Source: Archangium sp.
GTDB lineage: Bacteria; Myxococcota; Myxococcia; Myxococcales; Myxococcaceae
DNA length: 27,950 nt
Assembly: GCA_016793585.1 (NCBI GenBank)
Contig: JAEUJR010000732.1
Coordinates: forward strand, 1-27,950
Reading direction: 5' to 3'
The position numbers and the translations under genes are program-made. Within the stretch, counting starts at the first letter, position 1. The number at the start of each line of letters is the position of its first letter. Positions 19,891-27,950 of the stretch are shown one piece after another. The notes beneath the pieces are model-generated. The model ran no database searches. It saw only the letters and a list, made by a program, of their open reading frames with translations, and was not told the origin of the DNA.

Positions 19891-20769
19891 GTGACGATAC
19901 GCCTCGTGCTGCTGGTGGGCTGCGTCGCCGTCACCGCGGTGGCTCAACCCCGGCGCAAGGCGAACCCCGATGGTGGCGTGCCCACGACGGTGACGGGCCG
20001 GGTGGTGGACGAGACGGGCGCTGGTCTGGCCGACGTGGTCGTGACGCTCACCGACACCACGCAGCTCAGTGGGTACGTCGACGCTCAGGGCTGTGGCACG
20101 TACTACCGGCAACACGACGTGGTGACCGCCGCCGACGGCACGTTCTCGGCGGCGCTGTCGTTTCGGCCGAACCGCGCCATCGTCGAGCGCCACGGCTGGT
20201 TCCGGTTCCCCTCGGACCTCACCATCGACGCCACGCGGCCCATCACCATCACCGCCCGCACGACGCCGCACAGCACCCTGGCCGGCACCGTGGTGGACGC
20301 CGAGGGCAAGCCCGTGGCCGACGCGCGTGTCGGGCCGCCGAATGGCATGTTCACCCGCACCGACGCGGCAGGGCGCTACAGCCTCGAGCTCGAAGACCCT
20401 CCGCCGTCCGAGCTCCGCGTTCGCCGCATCGGCTTCAAGCCGCTCGTGCTCGCGGCGAAGGCGTCTGCCACCGTGGTGTTGAACGAGCGGCGCGCCCTGC
20501 TCACCGTCACCGTGCTGGACCCGGCCACGAAGCAGCCCGTGACGTCACCCTTCGTGCAGGTGGCCGCGTTCATCGGCTCCGAGCGGCAGAGCTTCTGCAC
20601 CGCCGGCCGCCCTGACGAGACGCACGAAGCGACGATGGGCACCTGCGTGCTCGACAGCGACCCCGGCGAGGTGACGCTGCGCATCGACGGCGCCGAGGTG
20701 CAGACGGTTCGGGTGACGAACGCCCCTTTGGCGCTCACCGTGACGGTGCCTCCCAGACCCCGCTATTGA
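19891..20769 (+). CDS. Secreted carboxypeptidase-regulatory-like domain protein
   Basis: A protein of 292 residues from GTG 19891, chosen because GAGGGG lies four bases upstream and a signal peptide follows at once (VTIRLVLLVGCVAVTAVA, cut before QPRRK). Two beta-sandwich modules of the carboxypeptidase regulatory-like/Cna-B type are visible: VTGRVVDETGAGLADVVVTL with AADGTFSAAL, and LAGTVVDAEGKPVADARVGP with DAAGRYSLEL. A third less clear module ends the protein. Such domains are structural or binding modules of surface proteins; no enzyme part is present. It diverges from the TetR-type gene and its stop is one base from the stop of the convergent lipoprotein dikinase. Confidence 0.82.
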   Translation: MTIRLVLLVGCVAVTAVAQPRRKANPDGGVPTTVTGRVVDETGAGLADVVVTLTDTTQLSGYVDAQGCGTYYRQHDVVTAADGTFSAALSFRPNRAIVERHGWFRFPSDLTIDATRPITITARTTPHSTLAGTVVDAEGKPVADARVGPPNGMFTRTDAAGRYSLELEDPPPSELRVRRIGFKPLVLAAKASATVVLNERRALLTVTVLDPATKQPVTSPFVQVAAFIGSERQSFCTAGRPDETHEATMGTCVLDSDPGEVTLRIDGAEVQTVRVTNAPLALTVTVPPRPRY

Positions 20770-20770
20770 G

Positions 20771-23770
20771 TCAGGGCAACGCGCTCAACGTTCCATCGAA
20801 CTTCACGGCGCGAAACGGCTGGCTGTCGGTCGAGACGATGAGCCACCTCACGTCACGCGTCATCAGCTCGCTCTTCTGCGTGGCGGTCGTCGCGGGGTCC
20901 CTGAAGGGGTCGAACAGGAAGTCTTCGGTGAAGTTGTGGTGCTGCGGCCGGTAGGTCTGCGCGAAGTCGGCGGTGAGGTGGAGCGGCTGCGTGGTGAGCC
21001 CCGTGATGTCGGTGCTCACCCACTTCACGTTCGGAGCGGTGTAGCCGGCGGTCGGCCCCGTGGGGTTGGGCGGCCAGTAGAACTTCGTCGTCACGCTGAT
21101 GCCGCTCTTGTCGAAGGTGCGCGTCTGCAGCGAGTGGCGGCTGGTGATGACCTCGTCTTCGGGGCACGCCTGCAGCACGACGTCGTCTTCGAGGGTGGTG
21201 GTGGGCGCTCCGGGAAACTGGGGAATCGCCACCTGCGGCTGCGCCCACGTGACGTGCACCCAATAGAGCAGCTCCTGCGAGGTGATGATGGGCGGCTGCG
21301 TGGCGTTCACCAGACGAGGCACCTCGACCGAGAACTGCACGGTGCGCGCCCGGGCGCCGCTGCCGAACGAGAAGCTGTCGAGCAGCGCGTTCATGTCTTG
21401 CGAGTGCACGAAGCCCGGCCAGCTCGAAGGAGCGCCGCTCAGCGTCTGGACGCCGTCCTGCTCGACGAGCTCGAGGGTCGGTGACGCGAAGAGCGACTGC
21501 ATGCGCTCGGCGTCGGTGAGCCTCACGTCGCGCAGCTGAACGTCGAGCCGCAACCGCGTGCGGTGAATCGAGAGCAGGTTCGAGTTCTCGCCTTGAAAGG
21601 TGCACAGCCGCCGCGGGCGGTTGAGCACGAAGGGCACCACCGTGTTCGTCGTCGTGGGCGCGGGCAGCGGGCGCACCTGCTTCACCCACAGCTTCCCGGG
21701 CGCCGGGAGCTGCTTCTTGAACTCGAAGTCGAGGGCGAACGGAGCCGTCACCGTCGGCGCATACGCAGCCGCCACGCGGTCGAGGAGCACGCCCAGCTTC
21801 TTGTAGTCGTTGTCGGCGCCCTGGTCGTTCATCACCCAACGGCCGAGTGGAACGCGGCTCGACGGGCGCCCGAGAAAGAACGTCCACGCGTTCGAGGCGT
21901 AGCTCCAGCCGCGCAGCACCTCGGGCGTCGATTCGCCGGTGGGGTTGGTGACGGAGTCGGCGCCCAGCTGCGTGACGACGTCGAGCGTCTTCGAGGCGGA
22001 GTCGCTCCACACGTACGTCGCCACGCCGTTGGCGAGCTCTTCTTCGTCGGGCACCGAGGCGTGCACGAGCACCGCCATGCCGACCTGCGACTCGTCGACG
22101 TGGTGGCGCAGGCGCTCGAGGTACGCGTTGTCGTTGTAGAAGCTGGCGAACACGCGGCGCAGCGCGAGGAAGACGCCACGCTCGTCCTTCTTCGTTGGCG
22201 TGCAGCGGCTGGGGCCCACCGTGTCCTGGTCGTCGTCGTCGGCGAGACAGCCGGTGAAGCTGTCGTAGAGCCCGGCGCCGGTGAACTGCGCCGAGTCCTC
22301 CACGTTCGTCGAGGAGCGAAAACGAATGCCCTTCGCCGGGTCGAAGCCGGTGAGCGCCGCACGAATGCCGGCCTGGGCTGCGCTCGAGAACGTGGCCTCG
22401 GCCTCGATGAACGCCCGCAGCTGCGCGAGGGTGGCCTTGGTGACGGCGAGGTTCTGCGGAGGCCACGTCGAGATGGGCGCGAGCCGCTGGTCGAGCTCCG
22501 CGCGCAGCGTGCGGCCCGTCGAGACCTGCTGGGCCAGGGCGTCGTCCCACACGTCGAACGAGAGCGCGACGGCAGGGTACGAGTCGTTGGGAACGGCGCG
22601 GCGGAGCAGGCCGTAGTTGGCCGCCTTGCCACCGAAGAAGCGCGCGTCGGCCGGTTGCAGACCATCGGTGCTGGCGGAGTAGGCACCGCGCGTTTGTTTC
22701 GCCGGCAGGTTGAGCGCAGGCGGCTGTTTGGTGTTCAGCAACTGCGTGCGCACCGTCGGCGCGAGCGTGGTCGCGTCGAACACGTCGAACGTGCAGGAGC
22801 CGGTGGCGGTCGACACGCGCACCATCACCTGCTTGCCGTCGAGGGCGGCGAGCTTCGTCACGTCGGTCTCGTGCGGCGTGAACACGAAGGGAATGTCGAG
22901 CGTGGTGGCGAGAATGGCGACGTGCGAGTTCGGCGTCGCGGCGCTGAGCGAGATGATGCCGGCGACGGGCGGCACCTCGGCGGGAATGCGCTCGGTCACC
23001 AGAACGTCGTTCACCGTGAGGCGGCCGTCGGCGTACGCGGCGTCGATGTCGGCGGGCGCGACGTGCACCAGCTTTCCGAGCGCCCAGCCCGTCGCGTAGC
23101 AGACGCTGCCGCGCGTCCACCGGTCGGGCGTGGAGAGTGGAATGCCGTTCGTCGCGAGCCACGCGCGCTCGCGGTCGGCGCTGGCCTGCTGCTCGAACGT
23201 CGGCATGTAGAAGGTCTGCAGCCCCGGCTGCGCATCGAGGGAGCTCTTCACGAGGTCGAAGACGCGCTTCACCATCTCTTTGCGGTACGGGTCGGCGCGC
23301 ACGAGCTGAATGCCCACCTCGTTGACGTTGGCGTTCATCAACACCGCGCCGGTGATGGCCTGTTGCCCGGCCTCGTGCAGCGAGACGGCGTCGAACTGCG
23401 GCACGGTCATGCCGACGAACGGGTCGAGCCGCGCGACGGCGAAGGGCGCGTGCAGTGGGTACGTGCGGCCGTCCTGGAAGTAGACCTTCGTCGGGTCGCG
23501 CATCAGCACGGTGAACTTCACCCAGAGCACCTCGGCCGATTCCTGGGCGAACGGGTCGAAGGGAATGGTGACGCGGTTCTTCCACGAGGCGTGCGGCGTG
23601 ATGCTGATGGGCGAGATGGGCACGGGCCACTCGAAGCCGGCGTCGCCTCCGCCAGAACCAGCGTCGGGAACCAGGCCGCCAGCGTCGGGCTCGAGGCCAG
23701 CGTCGTTGACGGGCTGAGCTGCCGGGCACCCCGTGAGCACCAGCAAGGCGAGGACTGCGGAGCGAGACAT
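20771..23770 (-). CDS. Lipoprotein with PEP-utilising and ATP-grasp dikinase domains
   Basis: A 999-residue protein from ATG 23770. MSRSAVLALLVLTGC is a lipoprotein signal (C15), followed by a DAG-rich spacer. About residues 240-330 resemble the phosphohistidine swivelling domain (VAGIISLSAATPNSHVAILA, H283, then LDIPFVF). About 377-720 resemble the PPDK ATP-grasp domain (FFGGKAANYGLLRRAVP, GIRFRSSTNVEDSAQFTGAG, DFEFKK then LWVKQVRPLP). The His-first order is the reverse of PEP synthase and resembles glucan water dikinase. The last 280 residues look like beta-sandwich material. Exported location and an ATP-using fold conflict, so the substrate and even activity are open. The frame continues upstream to 23908, but the signal peptide argues for 23770. 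No ribosome site is seen. Confidence 0.85.
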   Translation of the reverse strand: MSRSAVLALLVLTGCPAAQPVNDAGLEPDAGGLVPDAGSGGGDAGFEWPVPISPISITPHASWKNRVTIPFDPFAQESAEVLWVKFTVLMRDPTKVYFQDGRTYPLHAPFAVARLDPFVGMTVPQFDAVSLHEAGQQAITGAVLMNANVNEVGIQLVRADPYRKEMVKRVFDLVKSSLDAQPGLQTFYMPTFEQQASADRERAWLATNGIPLSTPDRWTRGSVCYATGWALGKLVHVAPADIDAAYADGRLTVNDVLVTERIPAEVPPVAGIISLSAATPNSHVAILATTLDIPFVFTPHETDVTKLAALDGKQVMVRVSTATGSCTFDVFDATTLAPTVRTQLLNTKQPPALNLPAKQTRGAYSASTDGLQPADARFFGGKAANYGLLRRAVPNDSYPAVALSFDVWDDALAQQVSTGRTLRAELDQRLAPISTWPPQNLAVTKATLAQLRAFIEAEATFSSAAQAGIRAALTGFDPAKGIRFRSSTNVEDSAQFTGAGLYDSFTGCLADDDDQDTVGPSRCTPTKKDERGVFLALRRVFASFYNDNAYLERLRHHVDESQVGMAVLVHASVPDEEELANGVATYVWSDSASKTLDVVTQLGADSVTNPTGESTPEVLRGWSYASNAWTFFLGRPSSRVPLGRWVMNDQGADNDYKKLGVLLDRVAAAYAPTVTAPFALDFEFKKQLPAPGKLWVKQVRPLPAPTTTNTVVPFVLNRPRRLCTFQGENSNLLSIHRTRLRLDVQLRDVRLTDAERMQSLFASPTLELVEQDGVQTLSGAPSSWPGFVHSQDMNALLDSFSFGSGARARTVQFSVEVPRLVNATQPPIITSQELLYWVHVTWAQPQVAIPQFPGAPTTTLEDDVVLQACPEDEVITSRHSLQTRTFDKSGISVTTKFYWPPNPTGPTAGYTAPNVKWVSTDITGLTTQPLHLTADFAQTYRPQHHNFTEDFLFDPFRDPATTATQKSELMTRDVRWLIVSTDSQPFRAVKFDGTLSALP

Positions 23771-23949
23771 GCGTGGACGAGCTGCAAGACACACACCTCG
23801 TCGGCGGCCCGGGGTCATGCGGCTTTGCCGAAGCGGGCAGGCAGAAAACTGAGGGTCGTGCTCCCCAGAGAAGGTTGCGTGCTCAAATTGATAGGAGCGC
23901 TGACACATTCTCGCCGCGTGAGTGAAGGTGCGCCTCCGACAATGAGCGC

Positions 23950-24648
23950 ATGAGCGCCGTCACCTTTCGAACCGCCACCATCAACGTGAAGTCGAACCCC
24001 GAGATGCGCCAGACGAGCGTCGTGCACGACGTTCGAAAAGCGTCGCATCAGGCCAGCATCATCGGCTGGCAGGAGATCGAGCCTGAGCGCTACCGCCAGG
24101 CGATTCGCGACCTGCCTCCGAACTGGAGCCACTTCATGCCGAAGGGCAGCGCGAACCCCATCTCGTGGCGCAACGACCTCTGGAAGAAGACGGGCGGAGA
24201 CTCCATCACCACGCACAAGGGGCTCGCTGGCGTCACCCCGCACCGGAACATCACGTGGGTGAAGCTGAAGCACCGCGAGACGGGGAAAGAGGTCGTGCGA
24301 ATCAACACGCACCTCATCAGCGGCGCGTGGGGCGAGCACAAGCCCACCACCGAGTGGCGACGCAAGCAGTGGCGCGAGCACATGTCGCAGCTCAACGACC
24401 TCGTGCGGCACTTCGAGAAGCAGGGCGCCGAGGTCATCGTCGGCGGCGACTTCAACCGCGACAGCTTCAAGGTGCTCGGCGACCACGTTCGCTACGACAA
24501 CAAGCTCAACGTCGGCACGCACGGCCACAGCACGCTCGACTACCTCATGCACACGAAGGGGCCCGAGCTGGTGAACCTCGGCACGCGCGTGCAGGGCGGC
24601 TACGCGACCGACCACGACGCGGTCATTGGCCGTTACCGCCTGCGCTGA
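23950..24648 (+). CDS. Endonuclease/exonuclease/phosphatase-fold protein
   Basis: A protein of 232 residues with the DNase I-like fold motifs in order: a start strand with the metal-site Asn (RTATINVKSN), the catalytic Glu in GWQEIE, NTHLISGAWG, GGDFNRDSF with the Asp-Asn pair, and the terminal TDHDAVIGRY carrying the Asp-His pair. All key residues are present. The family hydrolyses phosphodiester or phosphomonoester bonds in nucleic acids, inositol phosphates or sphingomyelin; the substrate is not clear. No signal peptide is seen, so it is probably cytoplasmic unless exported by another route. An ATG at 23942 runs into TGA after three codons, so 23950 is the start. It diverges from the lipoprotein dikinase. 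Confidence 0.88.
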   Translation: MSAVTFRTATINVKSNPEMRQTSVVHDVRKASHQASIIGWQEIEPERYRQAIRDLPPNWSHFMPKGSANPISWRNDLWKKTGGDSITTHKGLAGVTPHRNITWVKLKHRETGKEVVRINTHLISGAWGEHKPTTEWRRKQWREHMSQLNDLVRHFEKQGAEVIVGGDFNRDSFKVLGDHVRYDNKLNVGTHGHSTLDYLMHTKGPELVNLGTRVQGGYATDHDAVIGRYRLR

Positions 24649-24702
24649 GCGAGGGCGCGACCTCGGCGCAATGCCTATATCCACCGGCCTGAAGCGGGTG
24701 GT

Positions 24703-24708
24703 TAGCCT
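24703..24708 (+). promoter_or_regulatory. Possible -10 element of a leaderless transcript
   Basis: TAGCCT fits the TANNNT pattern and lies six bases before the ATG at 24715, the spacing at which transcription would begin at the start codon. No ribosome site is present. A similar TAGAAA lies seven bases before GTG 2901 of the chemoreceptor. Weak evidence on its own. Confidence 0.25.
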
Positions 24709-24714
24709 CGGGCC

Positions 24715-27228
24715 ATGGCCCCCACCGACCGCCTCACGCCCTGCGCGCTCGCGCTGCTCCTCGCCGCCTGCGCCGCACCCGACCCGCAGCGCTGCGTTCC
24801 CGGCAGGTCGGAGTTCTGCGCCTGCCCAGGTGGTCGTCAGGGTGTTCAAGTCTGTGAGGGCTCGGGCCAGAGCTTCACCACCTGCGACTGCGCTACGGCG
24901 TCGGGCGGAGGCTCGGCTGGTGGAGGGAGCGCGGGCGGCGCGACCGGCGGTGGAACGACGGCCTGCACGCTCGTCTGCGGCGCGAACGGCCAATGCGTGA
25001 ACACCGGCTCGACCCAGCGCTGCGCGTGCAACTCCGGCTACACCGGAGCGCTCTGCACCCAATGCGCGAGCGGCTTTCAGGACAATGATGGCAACGGCAC
25101 CTGTCTGCCCACCTGCGTCACGCTCGGGCTCACCTGTTCTGCACACGGCACGTGTACCGAACAGAGCGGCACCGCTGCCTGCACCTGCGCGCCGGCGTAC
25201 ACCGGGCTCAACTGCGCCACCTGCGCCGCAGGCTTCCAGGACAACGATGGTGATGGCGTCTGTCGCCCAGCCTGCAGCAGCGCCACGTGCTCCGGCCACG
25301 GCACCTGCACCGACACCACCGGCCAGGCAGGGTGCGCCTGCGCTCCCGGCTACACGGGCGCGACCTGCACCACCTGCAGCTCTGGTTTCCAGGACAACGA
25401 CGGCAACGGCACCTGCGCGGCGGCGTGCACGGCGAGCACCTGCGCTGGCCACGGAACGTGCGCCGACACCTCCGGCACCGCCACGTGCACCTGCGCGACG
25501 GGCCACGCAGGCGTCACGTGCTCGACGTGCGCGCCGGGTTTCCAGGACAACGACGGCGACGGCAGCTGTCGTTCGGCGTGCACCGCTGCGAGCTGCAACG
25601 GGCACGGCGCCTGCGCAGACGCGACGGGGTCGACGACGTGCAGCTGCGCCCCTGGCTACACCGGCCTCAGCTGCTCGACCTGCGCGACCGGGTTTCAGGA
25701 CAACGACGGCGACGGGTCGTGCCTGGCGAACTGCGCGACGACGACGTGCGAGCGCAACTCGTTCTGCCGGGACAACGCGGGCGCCGCGACCTGTGTCTGT
25801 CACTCCGGCTACTCGGCGACGGCCGACGGTGGCGCCGGCTGCACCTGGTCGGGCGGGCTTCGTGACCCCTCGCTCATCGACTCACCTTCGGGGCAGTGGC
25901 AGGTCGACGGTGGCTGGCAGTGGAACCCCAACGACGGCGGCGTGCTCACCGTCACCATGTGCGCCCACCAGGGCTCGTTCATTCAGCGAAACGTGGTGAT
26001 GCCTCACGCGTCGACCGAGCCGCTCGCGCTGGTGATGACGCATCAGGGCTCGAGCGGCACCCAGGGCTTCGCCGTGCGCGTCGGGCAGTCGGTGGTGATG
26101 ACCGAGGCGCTCCAGAGCTTCACGCAGACACGCGCGTACTGCCTCGGCGAGGGCGCGATGACGAACGGCCCCACCTCGGTCGAAGTCCGCACCGCAACCA
26201 TCGACTCCAGCGGCTGCTTCTTCCAGCCGGCAACGCTCGAGCAGCTCGAGCTCGTTCCCGCGGGCGGGCTCTGCCCTGCCATCGGCGCGGTGACGAACGG
26301 CGACTTCGAAGGCGGTGGTGGTTGGCTGCTGTCGGGTGGCGCCTCCATCGTGCCCGGCGCCATCGACTCGAGCCGCGGCCTGCGAATGAGCATGAACACC
26401 GAGTGCGATACGGCGAGCGCAGCCACGACGTTCTCGGCCCCGCTGGCCTCTTCGCTGGCGAACGCGGCGCTGCGGTTCAAGGTTCGTGGCACGAGCGGCT
26501 CGGTGCTCGAGGTCTCCAGCGGGCTCTCGCTCACCTCCGCGGCCCGCGTCGCGCGCATCACCACGCCGGGCGCCCTCGTCACCCAGACCATCTGCCTGCC
26601 GTCGGCGCTCGCCGGCAGCGTCCCGCTCGTCTGGTTCAATCTTCGACACGTGGGCCAGACGAGCTGCGCGACGCCCGAGGTGCGCACCGTCGAGCTCGAC
26701 GACATGCAGCTGGTCTCGGACCCGTCGTGTCCTGGTGGCGACGTGGTCAACGGCGGCTTCGAGATGACTGATGGGTTGCCGTGGGTCGTCAGCACCAACA
26801 CCCCGCTCGTGGCGAACGCAGGCGTGCTCGTCAGCCCCTCTCAGGCCCGGGGCGGCTGGGCGTTCTGGCGCGCGTCGACGGGAGCGTGCACCGGCTCGAC
26901 GACCGAGCAGCTGGTGAAGGTGCCTGCGGCCTCGGCTTCGGGAGCCGGCGCGGCGGTGCGGTTCTTCTACCGACGCTCGGGCGGTGGCGGCTCGGCGACC
27001 TTCGGCCTCCAGAGCGGCTCCTTCGTCTCGTCGGGCGCAGTGACCCTGTTGCCTGCGCTGAACTGGACGCGCCAGGTGGTGTGCCTGCCATCGTCACGCG
27101 CGGGGCTCCCCGTCTCGCTGGCGTTCCTGCAGAGCGGCGGCCCGGGAACGTGCGGCTCGGCCACCGTCACCGAGCGGCTCGACCTCGACGACCTCGAAGT
27201 CACCACCGATTCTTCCTGTCCTCCCTGA
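24715..27228 (+). CDS. Large lipoprotein with EGF-like repeats and jelly-roll domains
   Basis: An 837-residue protein. The lipobox LLLAAC predicts lipid attachment at C19. A short Cys-rich segment (RCVPGRSEFCACPGG) and a Gly/Ser spacer lead to five complete EGF-like units and a degenerate sixth. Each unit has the pattern C-x-G-H-G-x-C, C-x-C-x-P-G-Y-T-G, then GFQDNDG(N/D)G-x-C; the DNDGDG part matches calcium-binding thrombospondin type 3 motifs. The C-terminal 450 residues hold three related domains of 130-150 residues, the later ones opening VTNGDFEGGGGW and VVNGGFEMTDGLPW and the repeats ending ELDDMQLVSDPSC or DLDDLEVTTDSSC, similar to carbohydrate-binding jelly rolls of the CBM4/9 type. 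It looks like a surface adhesion or matrix protein. It stands alone between the EEP-fold gene and a prepilin gene. Confidence 0.9.
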   Translation: MAPTDRLTPCALALLLAACAAPDPQRCVPGRSEFCACPGGRQGVQVCEGSGQSFTTCDCATASGGGSAGGGSAGGATGGGTTACTLVCGANGQCVNTGSTQRCACNSGYTGALCTQCASGFQDNDGNGTCLPTCVTLGLTCSAHGTCTEQSGTAACTCAPAYTGLNCATCAAGFQDNDGDGVCRPACSSATCSGHGTCTDTTGQAGCACAPGYTGATCTTCSSGFQDNDGNGTCAAACTASTCAGHGTCADTSGTATCTCATGHAGVTCSTCAPGFQDNDGDGSCRSACTAASCNGHGACADATGSTTCSCAPGYTGLSCSTCATGFQDNDGDGSCLANCATTTCERNSFCRDNAGAATCVCHSGYSATADGGAGCTWSGGLRDPSLIDSPSGQWQVDGGWQWNPNDGGVLTVTMCAHQGSFIQRNVVMPHASTEPLALVMTHQGSSGTQGFAVRVGQSVVMTEALQSFTQTRAYCLGEGAMTNGPTSVEVRTATIDSSGCFFQPATLEQLELVPAGGLCPAIGAVTNGDFEGGGGWLLSGGASIVPGAIDSSRGLRMSMNTECDTASAATTFSAPLASSLANAALRFKVRGTSGSVLEVSSGLSLTSAARVARITTPGALVTQTICLPSALAGSVPLVWFNLRHVGQTSCATPEVRTVELDDMQLVSDPSCPGGDVVNGGFEMTDGLPWVVSTNTPLVANAGVLVSPSQARGGWAFWRASTGACTGSTTEQLVKVPAASASGAGAAVRFFYRRSGGGGSATFGLQSGSFVSSGAVTLLPALNWTRQVVCLPSSRAGLPVSLAFLQSGGPGTCGSATVTERLDLDDLEVTTDSSCPP
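24964..25734 (+). repeat. About 153-bp EGF-like coding repeats
   Basis: Five consecutive coding units; their GFQDNDG segments start at 25072, 25231, 25384, 25537 and 25690, spaced 159, 153, 153 and 153 bp. The DNA is similar but not identical, so duplication is not very recent. Cysteine spacing is conserved in all five. Confidence 0.9.
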
Positions 27229-27448
27229 CGCTCTTCGCTCCGAGTCGTGGGAAGCGCAGTTCGCGTCGAAGCGGCTGATGTGGGGCGAGGAGCCGACGCG
27301 CTCTGCTCTGCCTGCGGCCCGGCGGCGCGATGTGGTTCACGCTCATCTCGAAGACGGCGCCCATGTATGGCCAGGGCCGATTGACCGAGATCATGGCGAC
27401 GCCCTTCCCGCCCACGCGCCTCACAAACGAGGCAAACTGCCGTTCACC
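27229..27448. other. 220-bp intergenic stretch before the prepilin gene
   Basis: No convincing gene was found. A GG-N10 arrangement at 27394-27409 (TGGCGACGCCCTTCCC) recalls a sigma-54 promoter but has CC in place of the near-invariant GC at -12. No ribosome site is close to the ATG; GAGG lies about 15 bases before it. Confidence 0.4.
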
Positions 27449-27950
27449 ATGGGTCGAAGGACGTACGGCTTCACGCTGATCGAGGTGATGCTCGTCATCG
27501 CCATCGTCGGCATTCTCGCGGCGATCGCGATTCCCAACTTCATCAAGTTCCAGGCGAAGGGGAAGCAGGCCGAGGCGAGCGCGAACCTGAAGGCGCTGTA
27601 CGCGGCGCAGAAGGCCCACTTCGCGCTGCACTCCGGCTACTGGTCCGAAGTGGGGGCGCTGGGCTTTCAGCCCGAGCGCGGCAATCGCTACTTCTACGAC
27701 CTCGGCGCGACCGCAGCGACCGTGGCGTTGGGAATGAACGCGAACTGCGCGCTCGCCAACTTCCAGATGCGAGACACCGCGGTCATCACCCTCATGGGCG
27801 GCGACTGCGGCGTCAGCGTCGACAGCGTTCGACATGGGCCGACGTTCTCCGACGCCGCCATCGACGCGCTCGTCGCCACGGGCATGGTGATGTTCGTGAT
27901 GGAGAACCTCAACGCGAACCTGGCCGCCGACGTGACGGGCGTGACGGGCG
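27449..27950 (+). CDS. Type IV prepilin-like protein (3' end outside window)
   Basis: ATG 27449 opens a frame that runs off the window after 167 codons. The start MGRRTYGFTLIEVMLVIAIV is a textbook type III (prepilin) signal: short basic leader, cleavage after G7, methylated F8, and E12 (Glu5 of the mature protein) for assembly, followed by the hydrophobic helix GILAAIAIPNFIKFQAKGKQ. Two cysteines (NANCALAN and GGDCGVSV) could form a loop disulphide. The mature part (ALHSGYWSEVGALGFQPERG) resembles major or minor pilins of myxobacteria. Whether it is the main pilin or a pseudopilin cannot be told without neighbours; no pil genes are in view. Confidence 0.88.
   Translation, partial: MGRRTYGFTLIEVMLVIAIVGILAAIAIPNFIKFQAKGKQAEASANLKALYAAQKAHFALHSGYWSEVGALGFQPERGNRYFYDLGATAATVALGMNANCALANFQMRDTAVITLMGGDCGVSVDSVRHGPTFSDAAIDALVATGMVMFVMENLNANLAADVTGVTG

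Noticed and set aside
23783..23798. Sigma-54-like GG-N10-GC before the lipoprotein dikinase
   Set aside because: The -12 TTGCA is good, but the -24 element is AGGTGT and the transcript would start about two bases before the ATG.
21563..23953. 796-codon plus-strand frame over the lipoprotein dikinase
   Set aside because: Arg/His/Val-rich with no domain; the minus strand has a signal peptide and recognisable dikinase motifs.
23815..25803. 662-codon minus-strand frame over the EEP-fold and EGF-repeat genes
   Set aside because: Its Ala/Arg/Val repetition mirrors the EGF repeats of the opposite strand; no start context or domain.
27394..27409. Sigma-54-like promoter before the prepilin gene
   Set aside because: The near-invariant -12 GC is CC; promising place but weak sequence.
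27420..27490. Cyclic-di-GMP (GEMM) riboswitch before the prepilin gene
   Set aside because: AGGCAAACTG and GGTCGAAGGACG recall parts of the motif, but the second lies in the coding region and the conserved core is incomplete.
27200..27835. Minus-strand frame of 211 codons over the prepilin
   Set aside because: It is antisense to a textbook prepilin signal and has no domain of its own.

Overview
The window is high-GC DNA (roughly two-thirds G+C by eye) from what is almost certainly a myxobacterium (Myxococcota). The evidence is a MYXO-CTERM-type sorting tail on a beta-helix protein, several Ser/Gly/Ala- and 'DAG'-rich lipoproteins, a Dickkopf-like Cys-rich membrane protein, an orphan chemoreceptor, and many large exported proteins. 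No rRNA, tRNA, CRISPR array, transposase or integrase was seen, so this reads as chromosomal DNA rather than a mobile island.

Layout. 1-1079: end of an FHA-domain gene followed by an MBL-fold hydrolase. 1162-2869: a divergent pair, a DUF4386-type membrane protein and a LysR regulator, with shared CATGCA half-sites between them. 2901-5803: a chemoreceptor with almost no periplasmic part, translationally coupled to a leucine-rich-repeat-like protein. 5984-6796: a Cys-rich membrane protein. 7120-7464: a short HPF/RaiA-type ribosome hibernation factor with a very good sigma-54 promoter. 7615-12033: one 1472-residue reading frame that joins a complete DNA topoisomerase III to a complete RecQ helicase. 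12108-16112: two convergent exported proteins, each carrying an 18-bp tandem repeat. 16174-19725 (minus strand): a TetR-type regulator overlapping a PEP-synthase/rifampin-phosphotransferase-like dikinase, then a small Cys-rich lipoprotein and the beta-helix protein, possibly one transcript. 19891-23770: a carboxypeptidase-regulatory-like secreted protein, convergent with a very large lipoprotein that carries dikinase domains in swapped order. 23950-27228: an endonuclease/exonuclease/phosphatase-fold protein and an EGF-repeat lipoprotein. 27449-end: the start of a type IV prepilin.

The most striking item is the topoisomerase III-RecQ fusion. Both halves keep all their key motifs and are joined by a repetitive 190-residue Ser/Gly-rich linker. 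It is a single-chain version of the RecQ-Topo III (BLM-TOP3A, Sgs1-Top3) partnership. Next in interest are the lipoprotein-anchored dikinase, which would sit where no ATP is expected, the sigma-54 control of the hibernation factor, and the TetR-dikinase operon with a clear operator over the regulator's own start codon.
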